From NCBI GenBank assembly GCA_016710465.1, contig JADJVS010000015.1, positions 372,001-436,000 on the forward strand: a DNA stretch of 64,000 nt. The letters are read 5' to 3'. Position numbers and translations under genes: made by a program. Of the stretch, positions 26,705-37,365 are shown piece by piece. The number at the start of each line of letters is the position of its first letter. Within the stretch, counting starts at the first letter, position 1. Under the pieces are notes generated by a model. That model made no database searches and had not been told where the DNA came from. It was given only the letters and a program-made list of their open reading frames with translations. This stretch comes from Sulfuritalea sp. (lineage in GTDB: Bacteria > Pseudomonadota > Gammaproteobacteria > Burkholderiales > Rhodocyclaceae).

Positions 26705-26729
26705 TTCCGGAATCAGGCCGGGCCTTTTT
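26698..26729 (+). terminator. Terminator-like palindrome spanning the fabG stop codon
   Basis: A perfect 22-bp palindrome (26698-26719, GGCCTGATTCC and its complement) includes the fabG TGA. A GGGCC and TTTTT (26725-26729) follow. It probably reduces transcription from fabG into acpP or protects the upstream mRNA 3' end. Confidence 0.65.
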
Positions 26730-26731
26730 GG

Positions 26732-26737
26732 TAAAAT
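26732..26737 (+). promoter_or_regulatory. Possible -10 box for acpP
   Basis: TAAAAT lies just past the terminator and 46 bases before the acpP ATG. A separate promoter would suit the high expression of acyl carrier protein. No -35 is visible because that region is the palindrome. Confidence 0.4.
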
Positions 26738-26782
26738 AGCCAAGTTTTTTTCCAGCCGAACAATCAAGGGAAGGAGTAGTAA

Positions 26783-27022
26783 ATGGAAAACATCGAACAA
26801 CGCGTCAAGAAGATCGTCGCCGAGCAACTGGGCGTTAACGAAGCCGACATCAAGAACGAATCCAGCTTCGTCGACGACCTCGGCGCCGATTCGCTCGACA
26901 CGGTCGAACTGGTCATGGCGCTGGAAGAGGAATTCGAGTGCGAGATCCCCGACGAGGATGCCGAGAAGATCACCACCGTGCAGCAGGCGATCGACTACGT
27001 CAACGCCAACGTCAAGAAGTAA
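26783..27022 (+). CDS. acpP: Acyl carrier protein
   Basis: A 79-residue acidic four-helix protein, carrier of growing acyl chains. The phosphopantetheine attachment is Ser37 in GADSLDTVELVMALEEEF. GGAAGGAG precedes the ATG. The length and sequence are standard. It is modified by AcpS, encoded at 40931 in this window. Confidence 0.98.
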   Translation: MENIEQRVKKIVAEQLGVNEADIKNESSFVDDLGADSLDTVELVMALEEEFECEIPDEDAEKITTVQQAIDYVNANVKK

Positions 27023-27049
27023 ATTCCACCCCCTGATCCGGAGCTGAAC

Positions 27050-28285
27050 GTGTCGCGACGTCGCGTGGTGGTGACCGGCCTGGGAGTCATCTCCCCGGTC
27101 GGCAATACGGTAGCCGAAGCCTGGGAGAACCTTACCGCGGGGAAAAGTGGCATCGGCCGCATCACCAGGTTCGACCCCTCGGCATTCAAGGCGCAGATCG
27201 CCGGCGAGGTCAAGGGCTTCGACGTCACCGCCTACCTCTCGGCCAAGGAAGCCCGCCGCATGGATACCTTCATCCATTTCGGCATGGCGGCCGGCATCCA
27301 GGCCCTGCGCGATGCGGGGCTCGATGCGCCGCAGGCGGACGCCGAGCGCATCGGTGTCAACATCGGTTCCGGCATCGGTGGCCTGCCGCTGATCGAGGGG
27401 ACGCACAACGATTTCCTCGCCGGCGGCCCGCGCAAGATCTCGCCCTTTTTCATCCCGGGCACGATCAGCAACATGATCTCGGGCAACCTGTCGATCATGT
27501 TCGGCCTCAAGGGCCCGAACATCGCCGTGGTCACGGCCTGCACCACGGGCCTGCACGCGATCGGCCTTTCGTCACGCATGATCGAGTACGGCGACGCCGA
27601 CGTGATGGTCTGCGGCGGCGCCGAAGCCACCATCTCGCCGCTGGCCATCGGCGGGTTTGCTTCCGCGCAGGCCTTGTCCACTCGTAACGACGACCCGGCC
27701 ACCGCCTCCCGCCCCTGGGACAAGGATCGCGATGGCTTCGTCATGGGCGAGGGCGCCGGCGTCATGGTGATCGAGGAGTACGAACACGCCAGGGCGCGTG
27801 GCGCGAAAATCTATGCCGAGCTTTCCGGCTTCGGCATGAGCGGAGATGCTTTCCACATGACGGCGCCGGACACCGACGGCCCGCGTCGCAGCATGGTCAA
27901 CGCGCTGAAGAATGCCGGCGTTAATGCCGACCAAGTGAATTACGTGAATGCCCACGGTACCTCGACACCGCTGGGCGACAAGAACGAAACCGAGGCCATC
28001 AAGTTGGCCATGGGCGTCGATGCGGCGAAAAAGACCGTGGTCAATTCCACCAAGTCGATGACCGGCCATCTGCTCGGCGGCGCCGGCGGCCTGGAATCGG
28101 TATTCACGGTGCTGGCCGTGCATCACCAGGTCAGTCCGCCGACCATCAACATCTTCAACCAGGATCCAGAGTGCGACCTGGACTACTGTGCCAATACCGC
28201 GCGGTCGATGAAGATCGATGTCGCGCTGAAAAACAACTTCGGCTTCGGCGGCACCAACGGCACGCTGGTCTTCCGGCGCTGCTGA
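27050..28285 (+). CDS. fabF: Beta-ketoacyl-ACP synthase II
   Basis: 411 residues with a GTG start at 27050 (MSRRRVVVTGLGVISPVG); no ATG fits the conserved N-terminus. FabF elongates acyl-ACP, notably palmitoleate to vaccenate. The catalytic Cys164 is in VTACTTG, with histidines in NAHGTSTPLGD and SMTGHLLGGAGG. It is the last gene of the fab cluster, 27 bases after acpP. Confidence 0.97.
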   Translation: MSRRRVVVTGLGVISPVGNTVAEAWENLTAGKSGIGRITRFDPSAFKAQIAGEVKGFDVTAYLSAKEARRMDTFIHFGMAAGIQALRDAGLDAPQADAERIGVNIGSGIGGLPLIEGTHNDFLAGGPRKISPFFIPGTISNMISGNLSIMFGLKGPNIAVVTACTTGLHAIGLSSRMIEYGDADVMVCGGAEATISPLAIGGFASAQALSTRNDDPATASRPWDKDRDGFVMGEGAGVMVIEEYEHARARGAKIYAELSGFGMSGDAFHMTAPDTDGPRRSMVNALKNAGVNADQVNYVNAHGTSTPLGDKNETEAIKLAMGVDAAKKTVVNSTKSMTGHLLGGAGGLESVFTVLAVHHQVSPPTINIFNQDPECDLDYCANTARSMKIDVALKNNFGFGGTNGTLVFRRC

Positions 28286-28301
28286 TATCGCGGCGCGGGC
28301 G

Positions 28302-28724
28302 ATGCAGCCGGGCGCGCCGCTGACGATACCTCTCAAGGCTTCACGGCGCCTGCTGGCGATCCAGCTTGCCGCGCATGGCATAGCCGCGGCTTCGGTACTG
28401 CTCAGTTCGATTCCTGGCTGGATGGCTGCCTTGACCTTGGTGCTGGTTGGCTATTCGCTGGCGCGCCTGCGTGCTGCCAGCTTTCCCGTCCGCCTGATCC
28501 TTCGCGATCAGGGACAATTCGAGACAGTCGGCGCTGATGATACGGTGACCGAGGCGCTGGTCCATCCGCAAACCGTGGTGATGGCGGCGCTGATCGTCCT
28601 GCTTTACCGCCAGGAGGGCCACGTCCGGTCGCTGACGCTGGCCAGTGACAGCCTGGCGCCGGAAGATGCCCGCCAACTGCGCTTGTGGTTGCGCTGGCGC
28701 GCGGTGCCGAGCCAGCCGGCCTGA
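28302..28724 (+). CDS. YgfX-like small membrane protein
   Basis: A 140-residue protein with two closely spaced membrane helices at about 18-52 and a soluble C-terminal part, the layout of YgfX/CptA-like proteins. In Betaproteobacteria such a gene often lies between fabF and nadB or rpoE, as here. E. coli YgfX has been described as a toxin partner of SdhE, but no sdhE is in this window, so a toxin role is not supported here. Family assignment rests mainly on layout and position. A motif copy in the middle is read as TVGADDTV. Confidence 0.6.
   Translation: MQPGAPLTIPLKASRRLLAIQLAAHGIAAASVLLSSIPGWMAALTLVLVGYSLARLRAASFPVRLILRDQGQFETVGADDTVTEALVHPQTVVMAALIVLLYRQEGHVRSLTLASDSLAPEDARQLRLWLRWRAVPSQPA
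28523..28546 (+). repeat. Dispersed motif, copy 7 (inside the ygfX-like gene)
   Basis: GACAGTCGGCGC then TGATGATACGGT: a divergent copy, but in the same codon frame as the tex, recO and moeA copies. Confidence 0.5.
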
Positions 28725-28730
28725 CCCGCC

Positions 28731-30323
28731 TCAGGGCTGGCGCGGGTGGAGCACCGTCTCCAGCGCGCGCGGCAGGGTTTCCGGGTAGTCCTGGCTGAAG
28801 TGCAGTCCGCGGCTTTCGTGACGCCGTTGGGCGCTCTTGACGATCAGGTGCGCCGTGAGCACCAGGTTGCGCAGTTCGATCAGGTCGTTGCCGACGCGGT
28901 AGTTGGCGTAGTACTCGTCAATTTCCCTTTGCAGCAGGCGAATCCGGTGGAGCGCGCGCTCCAGGCGCTTGTTGGTGCGCACGATGCCGACGTAATCCCA
29001 CATGAACCGTCGCAGTTCAGCCCAGTTGTGGGAGATGACGATCTCCTCGTCCGGATCGCGCACGCGGCTTTCGTCCCATTGCGGCAAATGGGGCAGGGGA
29101 GCGGCCGGAACGCCGAGGATGTCGGCCGCTGCCGCCGCCGAAAACACCACGCATTCCAGAAGCGAGTTCGAGGCCAGGCGATTGGCGCCATGCAGGCCGG
29201 TGAAGGCGGTTTCGCCGATGGCGTAGAGGCCGGGGAGGTCGGTACGCGCGGCCAGGTCGGTGACCACGCCGCCGCAGGTATAGTGTGCCGCCGGCACCAC
29301 GGGTATCGGCTCGCGCGTGATGTCGATGCCGAGTTCGCGGCAGCGCGAGAGGATGGTCGGGAAGTGCTCGGCGAGGAATTCCGGCGACTTGTGCGTCATG
29401 TCGAGGAAGACGCAGTCGAGGCCGTGGCGCTTCATTTCGAAGTCGATGGCGCGGGCGACGATGTCTCGCGGCGCGAGTTCGGCACGTTCGTCGTGAGCCG
29501 GCATGAAGCGCGAGCCGTCGGGCAGGCGCAACAGGCCGCCCTCGCCGCGCAGGGCTTCGGAGATCAGGAATGACTTCGCATGCGGGTGGTAGAGGCAGGT
29601 CGGGTGGAACTGGATGAACTCCATGTTCGCCACTCGGCAGCCGGCGCGCCAGGCCATGGCTACGCCGTCGCCGGTCGCCGTGTCCGGGTTCGTGGTGTAG
29701 AGATAGACCTTGCCGGCGCCGCCGGTGGCCAGCGCCGTGTGGCTGGCGCCCAGGGTCAGCACGCGGTCGCTGGCGACGTCGAGCACGTAGGCGCCGAGGC
29801 AGCGGTTGCGAGGCAGGCCCAGCTTGGCGGCCGAGATCAGGTCGATCGCGATGTGGCGTTCGAGCACCGTGATGTTGGGATGCTTCCTGACCTGCTCGGT
29901 CAGCGTGGCCTGCACGGCGGTACCGGTTGCATCGGCGGCATGGATGATGCGCCGCTGTCCGTGGCCGCCCTCCCGCGTCAGGTGGAAACCCAGTGGCGTA
30001 TTGTCGTGGGTGAAGGGTACGCCACGCTCGATCAGCCAGTCGATGGCTTCACGACCGTGCTCTACGACGAAGCGCGTCGCGGTCGGATCGCACAGGCCTG
30101 CGCCGGCATTGGCGGTATCGCTGACGTGGGCGTCGACCGAGTCGGCCGGATCGAGCACCGCCGCGATGCCGCCCTGGGCCCAGGCCGAGGCCGAGTCCGT
30201 CAGTGCCCGCTTGGTTACCAGCGCCACGCGTCGGGTGTCGGCCAGACGCAGTGCCAGCGACTGGCCGGCCAGTCCGCTGCCCAGGATGAGCACGTCGAAA
30301 TGCAGGATGGCGCTCGCTTTCAT
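28731..30323 (-). CDS. nadB: L-aspartate oxidase
   Basis: A 530-residue FAD enzyme oxidising aspartate to iminoaspartate, the first step of NAD synthesis. It has the N-terminal FAD motif GSGLAGQSLAL, the fumarate-reductase-like active-site region HTTREGGHGQRRIIHAADATG (short parts visible: REGGHGQRRI) and FIQFHPTCLYHP. AHYTCGGV and the C-terminal helical domain complete the family layout. The length is close to E. coli NadB (540). It is convergent with ygfX and divergent from rpoE, the classical nadB-rpoE arrangement. nadA and nadC are not in the window. Confidence 0.97.
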   Translation of the reverse strand: MKASAILHFDVLILGSGLAGQSLALRLADTRRVALVTKRALTDSASAWAQGGIAAVLDPADSVDAHVSDTANAGAGLCDPTATRFVVEHGREAIDWLIERGVPFTHDNTPLGFHLTREGGHGQRRIIHAADATGTAVQATLTEQVRKHPNITVLERHIAIDLISAAKLGLPRNRCLGAYVLDVASDRVLTLGASHTALATGGAGKVYLYTTNPDTATGDGVAMAWRAGCRVANMEFIQFHPTCLYHPHAKSFLISEALRGEGGLLRLPDGSRFMPAHDERAELAPRDIVARAIDFEMKRHGLDCVFLDMTHKSPEFLAEHFPTILSRCRELGIDITREPIPVVPAAHYTCGGVVTDLAARTDLPGLYAIGETAFTGLHGANRLASNSLLECVVFSAAAAADILGVPAAPLPHLPQWDESRVRDPDEEIVISHNWAELRRFMWDYVGIVRTNKRLERALHRIRLLQREIDEYYANYRVGNDLIELRNLVLTAHLIVKSAQRRHESRGLHFSQDYPETLPRALETVLHPRQP

Positions 30324-30351
30324 GGGGCGGGACTATATCACCGCCGCCAGT

Positions 30352-30379
30352 GGAACTAATTCACGGAGGGGGGGTCATT
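30352..30379 (+). promoter_or_regulatory. Candidate sigma-E promoter upstream of rpoE
   Basis: GGAACTA (30352-30358) matches the sigma-E -35 consensus GGAACTT in six of seven bases. TCATT lies 16 bases further on, a partial match to the TCTGA -10. A second possible start, TATACT at 30440-30445, resembles a housekeeping -10. Autoregulation of rpoE is known in other Proteobacteria. Confidence 0.4.
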
Positions 30380-30502
30380 GTCCGCATCCGGAACGGTGGC
30401 AACGGGCCGGGCGATCAAAGGACGGGCCAGGCGACTTGGTATACTCGCTTGCGGTTGTTGGAAGCCGCACATTATTTCGGGCGGGTAAACAAAGTAAAGC
30501 TC

Positions 30503-31102
30503 ATGGGAGATCGCGACGCGGACCGGTTGTTGGTCGAGCGAGTGCAGGCAGGTGACAAGCAGGCTTTCGGGCTGCTGGTCACCAAGTACCAGCGCAAGCT
30601 CGCCCGGCTGATCGGGCGCATGGTGCGCGACCCGGCCGAAGTCGAGGATATCGTCCAGGACAGCTTCATCCGCGCCTACCGCGCCCTGCCTGGGTTTCGC
30701 AACGACAGTGCTTTTTACACATGGTTGTACCGAATCGGCGTAAACACCGCGAAGAACTGGCTGGTCACCCATGGCCGCAAGGTCTCGGCAACCGACCGCA
30801 TGGATGGCGAGGAAGCCGATTCGGGGGGGCAGGTCGAGTTGCTGCACGACAGCGACACGCCGGAGCACCTGCTGATGACCCGGCAGATCGGGGATACGGT
30901 GAATGCCGCGATGGAGGCCCTGCCCGAAGACTTGCGGACCGCGATCATGTTGCGCGAGATCGACGGCCTGTCCTACGAGGAGATTGCGCAGGTGATGGAA
31001 TGTCCGATCGGCACGGTGCGCTCGCGCATATTCCGCGCCCGAGACGCGATTTCCGCCAAGCTCAGGCCGCTGCTCGACGCGGCGCCGGACAAACGATGGT
31101 GA
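30503..31102 (+). CDS. rpoE: RNA polymerase sigma-E (RpoE/AlgU) factor
   Basis: A 199-residue ECF sigma factor for envelope stress. The start is MGDRDADRLLVERVQAGD. Region 2 shows VEDIVQDSFIRAYRALPGFRNDSAFYTWLYRIGVNTAKN, and region 4 LPEDLRTAIMLREIDGLSYEEIAQVMECPIGTVRSRIFRARDAI (both only summarised here by their ends). It heads the operon rpoE-rseA-rseB-rseC-mucD, whose products sense and relieve periplasmic misfolding. Confidence 0.97.
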   Translation: MGDRDADRLLVERVQAGDKQAFGLLVTKYQRKLARLIGRMVRDPAEVEDIVQDSFIRAYRALPGFRNDSAFYTWLYRIGVNTAKNWLVTHGRKVSATDRMDGEEADSGGQVELLHDSDTPEHLLMTRQIGDTVNAAMEALPEDLRTAIMLREIDGLSYEEIAQVMECPIGTVRSRIFRARDAISAKLRPLLDAAPDKRW

Positions 31103-31106
31103 TGCC

Positions 31107-31607
31107 ATGAAGACACGAATTTCGGCCCTGATGGACGGCGAACTGGAAGCACACGAAGTTCGCGAGACACTTGACGCCTTGCGTCGCGGCGAGGAGTTGC
31201 GCGACCGCTGGCGCGATGCCCATCTGATCGGCGAAGCGCTGCGCGAGGAAAGCCGGCTCGCTTTCGATGTTTCGGCCCGGGTCATGTCGGCGCTCGATCA
31301 GGAACCCACCGTCCTGGCGCCGCGGGCCCGGCCACAGCGCGACTGGTTGCGTCCGGCGCTGGCGTTGGCGGCCTCGGTGGCCGGCGTCGCCGTGGTGGCC
31401 TGGCTGGGTCTTGGGCCGAGCGCCGAACTGGGACCTGCCGCCCAGATGGTTCGCGCACCGGTCAAGCTCGCGCCGGTCGCCGCGGTGCCGTCGACGCCTC
31501 GCTTGCAGGAGTATCTGGTTGCCCATCAGGCGTATTCGCCGGCTGGCCCCATGGCGGGGGGGGCGCGCAACATCCGTACCGTCGCGGTGGCAGGCGAGGT
31601 TCGTTGA
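31107..31607 (+). CDS. rseA: Anti-sigma-E factor RseA/MucA
   Basis: A 166-residue single-pass inner-membrane protein. The cytoplasmic sigma-binding part begins MKTRISALMDGELEAHEV and continues to RDRWRDAHLIGEALR. One membrane helix lies at about 82-100 and a periplasmic tail of about 60 residues follows. It starts four bases after rpoE. In the known cascade it is cut by DegS and RseP to free sigma-E. Its TGA overlaps the rseB ATG. Confidence 0.92.
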   Translation: MKTRISALMDGELEAHEVRETLDALRRGEELRDRWRDAHLIGEALREESRLAFDVSARVMSALDQEPTVLAPRARPQRDWLRPALALAASVAGVAVVAWLGLGPSAELGPAAQMVRAPVKLAPVAAVPSTPRLQEYLVAHQAYSPAGPMAGGARNIRTVAVAGEVR

Positions 31608-32578
31608 TGCGGCGTTTCGTCCCCGTGCCGCGAAGCCATGCGGCTTTGCTTCTGTGCCTTGCGCTGGCGGCGGGCACGGTCCGTGCCGACGAGCCGCTGG
31701 CGATGTTGCAGAGAATCGCCGAGGGCTCGAGCCAGCTTACCTACAGCGGTACCTTCGTCTATCGCAGCGGCCAGCGCGTCGACACCTCACGCATCGCGCA
31801 TTCAGTCAAGGATGGAGTCGAAATCGAACGCATCGAAGCGCTCGACGGCAGCCCGCGCGAAGTGCTGCGCTCGGGCAGCGAAGTCAAATGTTTCTTTCCC
31901 GACGAAAAGTTGCTGATCGTAGAGAATCGCGCCAGCCAAAGAGGTTTCCCCGCGCTGCTTCCGACGGGCCTGGGCAGCCTGCCCGAGTACTACATGATTC
32001 GCGAAAACGGCACGGCGCGCGTCGCCGGTGTGCAAAGCCGCGCACTGCGCCTGGAGCCGCGCGATGCCCTGCGCTATGGTCACGAGTTCTGGATGGACCA
32101 CGCCAGCGGCCTGCTGCTCAAGGCCAACCTGATTGGCGAGCGTGGCGAAATCCTGGAGTCCTTCACCTTTACCCAGGTCAGCATCGGCGGGCCGCTTGAA
32201 CAGGGCGCGCTTGCTCCTCGTTTCCAGGGCGAACGCCTGCGGGTGCAGCAGGTGCGTACCTCCGATCTCAGGGGGGATGACATGGGGTGGGCTTTTCGCA
32301 ACATGCTCCCGGGATTTCGCAAGCTGGGCATGGTCAAGCGCCAACTGGCGCCCGACCAGCCGGAAAGCCTGCACGCGGTGTTTTCCGACGGCTTGGCTTC
32401 GATTTCGGTATTCATCGAGTCCGGCGGCATGGGCGGTGAAACCGATGCCGTGGCGAGCATGGGGCCGGTCAATATCTACCGCCGCCAGTTGGGCGAATAT
32501 CGTCTCGTGGTCATGGGCGAAGTGCCGCCACTGGCGGTCAAGCGCCTTGGCGACGGCATCGAGCGGAGGCGCAAATGA
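31607..32578 (+). CDS. rseB: Sigma-E regulatory protein RseB/MucB
   Basis: A 323-residue periplasmic protein with a signal peptide ending near AGTVRADEP. The MucB/RseB fold is shown by EPLAMLQRIAEGSSQLTYSG, FVYRSGQRVDTSRIAH and the second domain near VNIYRRQLGEYRLVVMGEVP. It binds the periplasmic part of RseA and shields it from cleavage until lipopolysaccharide or lipid signals bind. The ATG overlaps the rseA stop by one base (TGATG), and the end overlaps rseC by four. Confidence 0.94.
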   Translation: MRRFVPVPRSHAALLLCLALAAGTVRADEPLAMLQRIAEGSSQLTYSGTFVYRSGQRVDTSRIAHSVKDGVEIERIEALDGSPREVLRSGSEVKCFFPDEKLLIVENRASQRGFPALLPTGLGSLPEYYMIRENGTARVAGVQSRALRLEPRDALRYGHEFWMDHASGLLLKANLIGERGEILESFTFTQVSIGGPLEQGALAPRFQGERLRVQQVRTSDLRGDDMGWAFRNMLPGFRKLGMVKRQLAPDQPESLHAVFSDGLASISVFIESGGMGGETDAVASMGPVNIYRRQLGEYRLVVMGEVPPLAVKRLGDGIERRRK

Positions 32579-33018
32579 GCCGTTGCGACGCCGTCGTCGT
32601 CGAAGTCTCGGGCGGAGAAGCCTGGGTTGAACTTCCGGCGCGTGCCGCCAGTTGCGGTAACTGCAGCAAGACCGAGTCCTGTTCCGAAGGCCTGGCCGGC
32701 AGCGCCGGCGTGCGCCGCTACCGGCTTGCCAACAGCATCGGCGCGCGCGTGGGAGATCGCGTCCAACTGACAATCGCCGATGGCGGTTTGTGGCAGGCGT
32801 CTCTTGCATCCTACGTCTTGCCGCTGCTGTTCGCCATTGCCGGCGCCATGCTCGGCCAGGCAATGGGTAGCGATGGTCGGGCCGCCGTCGGCACATTGCT
32901 TGGTTTGGCTGTCGGCCTGCTGCTGCTGCGCCGCCGCGAGCTGCGCGTGCGCCATGACCAGAACCTTGTTTCACTGCAATTCCCCACACAGGAAATTCGA
33001 TTCGAGGAACCGAAATGA
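32575..33018 (+). CDS. rseC: SoxR-reducing/sigma-E modulator RseC
   Basis: A 147-residue inner-membrane protein with an N-terminal soluble part carrying a cysteine cluster (CGNCSKTESC, about residues 27-36) and two membrane helices at about 77-118. RseC homologues are tied to sigma-E regulation and to Rsx-type electron transfer. It overlaps rseB and mucD by four bases each, so all are probably translationally coupled. Confidence 0.92.
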   Translation: MSRCDAVVVEVSGGEAWVELPARAASCGNCSKTESCSEGLAGSAGVRRYRLANSIGARVGDRVQLTIADGGLWQASLASYVLPLLFAIAGAMLGQAMGSDGRAAVGTLLGLAVGLLLLRRRELRVRHDQNLVSLQFPTQEIRFEEPK

Positions 33019-34448
33019 AAAAGCTCTTGACGATGCTTGCCCTTGCCACCGCCGCGCTGGTCTGGATGCCACTGACGGCGCAGGCCAAGGAACTGCCCGA
33101 CTTCACCGAACTGGTCGAGAAGCAGGGTGCCACCGTGGTCAATATCAGCACCACCCAGGTGATCAAGGGCCGACGCGGCTTTCCCGGTTCGCCCTTCGGC
33201 GACGACGAGGCCGCGCAGGAGCTGCTGCGCCGCTTCTTCCCCGGCCAGATACCCAACATCCCCGGCATGCCGCAGGAGTTCAAGAACCGTTCCCTGGGCT
33301 CCGGTTTCATCATTGGCGCCGACGGCCACATCCTGACCAATGCCCATGTCGTCGAGGGCGCCGACGAAGTGATGGTCAAGCTGGCCGACAAGCGCGAGTT
33401 CAAGGCCAAGGTGCTGGGTGCCGACAAGCGCACCGACGTCGCCCTGATCAAGATCGAGGCCAGCAACCTGCAGGTGGCCAGGCTCGGCGACTCGGCGCGG
33501 CTCAAGGTCGGCGAATGGGTGGTTGCCATCGGCTCGCCCTTCGGCTTCGAGAATACCGTCACCGCCGGCATCGTCAGCGCCAAGGGGCGCTCGCTGCAGC
33601 ACGAGAACTTCGTCCCCTTCATCCAGACAGACGTCGCCATCAACCCCGGCAACTCGGGCGGCCCGCTGTTCAACCTGAAGGGCGAGGTGGTCGGCATCAA
33701 TTCCCAGATCTACTCGCGCTCGGGCGGCTCGATGGGTCTCTCATTTGCCATTCCGATCGACCTGGCGATGGACATCCAGACCCAGCTCAAGGTTAGGGGC
33801 AAGGTCAGCCGCGGGCGCCTCGGTGTCGGCATCCAGGAAGTGAACAAGGAACTCGCCGAGTCCTTCAACCTGAGCAAGGCGCAGGGGGCGCTGGTGGCCT
33901 CGGTGGAGAAGGGTGCTGCCGCCGACAAGGCCGGCATCGAGGTTGGCGATGTGATCCTCAAGTTCGACGGCAAGATCGTGAATGAATCCGGCGACCTGCC
34001 GCGCATGGTCGGCTCGACCAAGCCCGGCAGCAAGGTTACGGTGCAGGTCTGGCGCAAGGGCTCGACGCGCGAACTTACCGCCGTGGTTGGTGAAATTCCG
34101 GACGAGGAGGGTGGCATCCGGACGGCCGGTCGCGGCAGGCCGTCCGAACCGGCGGCCAACCGGCTCGGTCTGGTACTTTCGGTGCCCAGTGCCGAGCAGC
34201 GCAAACAACTGGGCATCCAGCACGGCCTGATTGTCGAGGAAGTCCGCAATGCCGGGACCCGCACTGAACTGCGACAGGGCGATGTGATCCTCTCGGTGAT
34301 CAGCAAGGGCAGCCAGGTCGATGTCAAATCGGTGTCGCAATTCAATGATCTGCTGCAGTGGCTGGACAAGAACGCGACGATCACCTTGCTGGTGAGGCGC
34401 GGCGAGTCGCAGACCTTCATCACCATCAAGGGCACCGGCGACAAGTAA
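33015..34448 (+). CDS. mucD: Periplasmic serine protease DegP/MucD
   Basis: A 477-residue HtrA-family protease-chaperone. The signal peptide ends at TAQA before KELPDF. The catalytic triad is His111 (TNAHVV), Asp141 (TDVALIKI) and Ser214 (GNSGGPL). Two PDZ domains follow, at about 260-350 and 380-470. Degrading misfolded envelope proteins closes the sigma-E feedback loop, fitting its place in the rpoE operon. Its stop codon directly abuts the next gene's ATG. Confidence 0.95.
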   Translation: MKKLLTMLALATAALVWMPLTAQAKELPDFTELVEKQGATVVNISTTQVIKGRRGFPGSPFGDDEAAQELLRRFFPGQIPNIPGMPQEFKNRSLGSGFIIGADGHILTNAHVVEGADEVMVKLADKREFKAKVLGADKRTDVALIKIEASNLQVARLGDSARLKVGEWVVAIGSPFGFENTVTAGIVSAKGRSLQHENFVPFIQTDVAINPGNSGGPLFNLKGEVVGINSQIYSRSGGSMGLSFAIPIDLAMDIQTQLKVRGKVSRGRLGVGIQEVNKELAESFNLSKAQGALVASVEKGAAADKAGIEVGDVILKFDGKIVNESGDLPRMVGSTKPGSKVTVQVWRKGSTRELTAVVGEIPDEEGGIRTAGRGRPSEPAANRLGLVLSVPSAEQRKQLGIQHGLIVEEVRNAGTRTELRQGDVILSVISKGSQVDVKSVSQFNDLLQWLDKNATITLLVRRGESQTFITIKGTGDK

Positions 34449-34709
34449 ATGTCCGGTCGGCGACTGCGGCTCTACGGACGCAACTACTGCCACCTCTGCC
34501 ACGACATGCTCGTCGCGCTGGAAGCCTTGCGCGACGAGCCCGGCGTGGCGCATTTCGAAATCGAGGTGGTCGACGTGGACGCCGATCCGGTGCTGGAATC
34601 GAAATACGACGAACTGGTGCCAGTGCTCGCCGACGAACACGGCCGCGAGCTGTGCCATTACTTCCTCGACACATCAATAGTGCGTGAGTATTTGGCTGGA
34701 TTCCGCTAA
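34449..34709 (+). CDS. Glutaredoxin-family protein
   Basis: An 86-residue thioredoxin-fold protein of the short glutaredoxin-like (DUF836) type. The redox motif CHLC is at 14-17, followed by EVVDVDADPVLESKYDELVPVLAD, in which the VPVL cis-proline strand is typical. It starts on the base after the mucD stop and precedes lepA, an arrangement common in Betaproteobacteria. Likely a periplasm-unrelated, cytosolic thiol protein of unknown partner. Confidence 0.88.
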   Translation: MSGRRLRLYGRNYCHLCHDMLVALEALRDEPGVAHFEIEVVDVDADPVLESKYDELVPVLADEHGRELCHYFLDTSIVREYLAGFR

Positions 34710-34734
34710 AATCGCGGCCTTGCGTTTCAGGCTC

Positions 34735-34769
34735 AAAGGCGCTCAATAGCTTGAATGAGCGCCTTTTTT
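34735..34769 (+). terminator. Intrinsic terminator or attenuator immediately before lepA
   Basis: An 11-bp stem AAAGGCGCTCA / TGAGCGCCTTT followed by TTTTTT, ending nine bases before the lepA ATG. A second short stem TCAA / TTGA can form inside. No Shine-Dalgarno sequence lies between it and lepA. A TAAAAT at 34707-34712 could start a short leader RNA into it. Confidence 0.8.
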
Positions 34770-34778
34770 CTTGCCCCC

Positions 34779-36568
<1,790 letters not shown>

Positions 36569-36572
<4 letters not shown>

Positions 36573-37357
36573 ACTTCGCCCTGATCCTTTTTGTCCTGGT
36601 GGTGGCCACCGGCCTGGTCTGGGCCTTCGACCACTTTTACGCCCGCAAGAAGCGCGCGCCCGACGCGCCCGATCCCTGGTGGGTCGAATACGGCGGCAGC
36701 TTCTTCCCGGTGATCCTCGCGGTCTTCCTGCTGCGCTCCTTCCTTGTCGAGCCCTTCAAGATTCCTTCCGGCTCGATGATCCCGACCCTGCTGATCGGCG
36801 ACTTCATCCTGGTCAACAAGTTCACCTATGGCATACGCATTCCGGTGATCAACAAGAAGGTCGTCGAGCTCAACACGCCGCAGCGCGGCGACGTCGTGGT
36901 GTTCCGCTATCCGCCCGATCCCACCCTCGACTACATCAAGCGCGTGGTCGGCGTCCCCGGCGACAAGGTGGCCTACAAGAACAAGAAGCTGACCATCAAC
37001 GGCCGCGAAGTGGCGCAGCAGAAAGTCGAGGACTACCTCGACCGCGACCGCCTGTTCTATACCCCGCGCTTTGTCGAATCCCTGGGTACGGTGCAGCATG
37101 AAATCCTGGTCGAGGCCGATGCGCCGGCCTTCATCCCCATGGGCGGGCGCTTTCCGCTGGGCGAAAAATGTAACTACAATAGCGAGGGCATGAGTTGCGA
37201 GGTTCCGCCCGGGCACTATTTCATGATGGGCGACAACCGCGACAATTCGCAGGACAGCCGCTTCTGGGGCTTCGTCCCGGACGAAAACCTGGTCGGCAGG
37301 GCATTCTTCATCTGGTTCAATTTCAGCGATCTGAAACGGATCGGCTCGTTTCACTAG
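36569..37357 (+). CDS. lepB: Signal peptidase I
   Basis: A 262-residue inner-membrane protease that cleaves Sec and Tat signal peptides. Two N-terminal membrane helices (about 2-20 and 45-60) are followed by the catalytic dyad: Ser69 in IPSGSMIPTL and Lys124 in DYIKRVVGVPGD. The late conserved box GDNRDNSQDSRFWGFVP is intact. It overlaps lepA by four bases. Confidence 0.97.
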
Positions 37358-37365
37358 GGGATAGC

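Noticed and set aside
28302..28724. YgfX toxin-antitoxin system
   Set aside because: No sdhE partner is nearby, and a toxin role for YgfX is not general.
34755..34778. Upstream ATG as lepA start
   Set aside because: It lies in the terminator stem and adds eight residues not found in LepA proteins.
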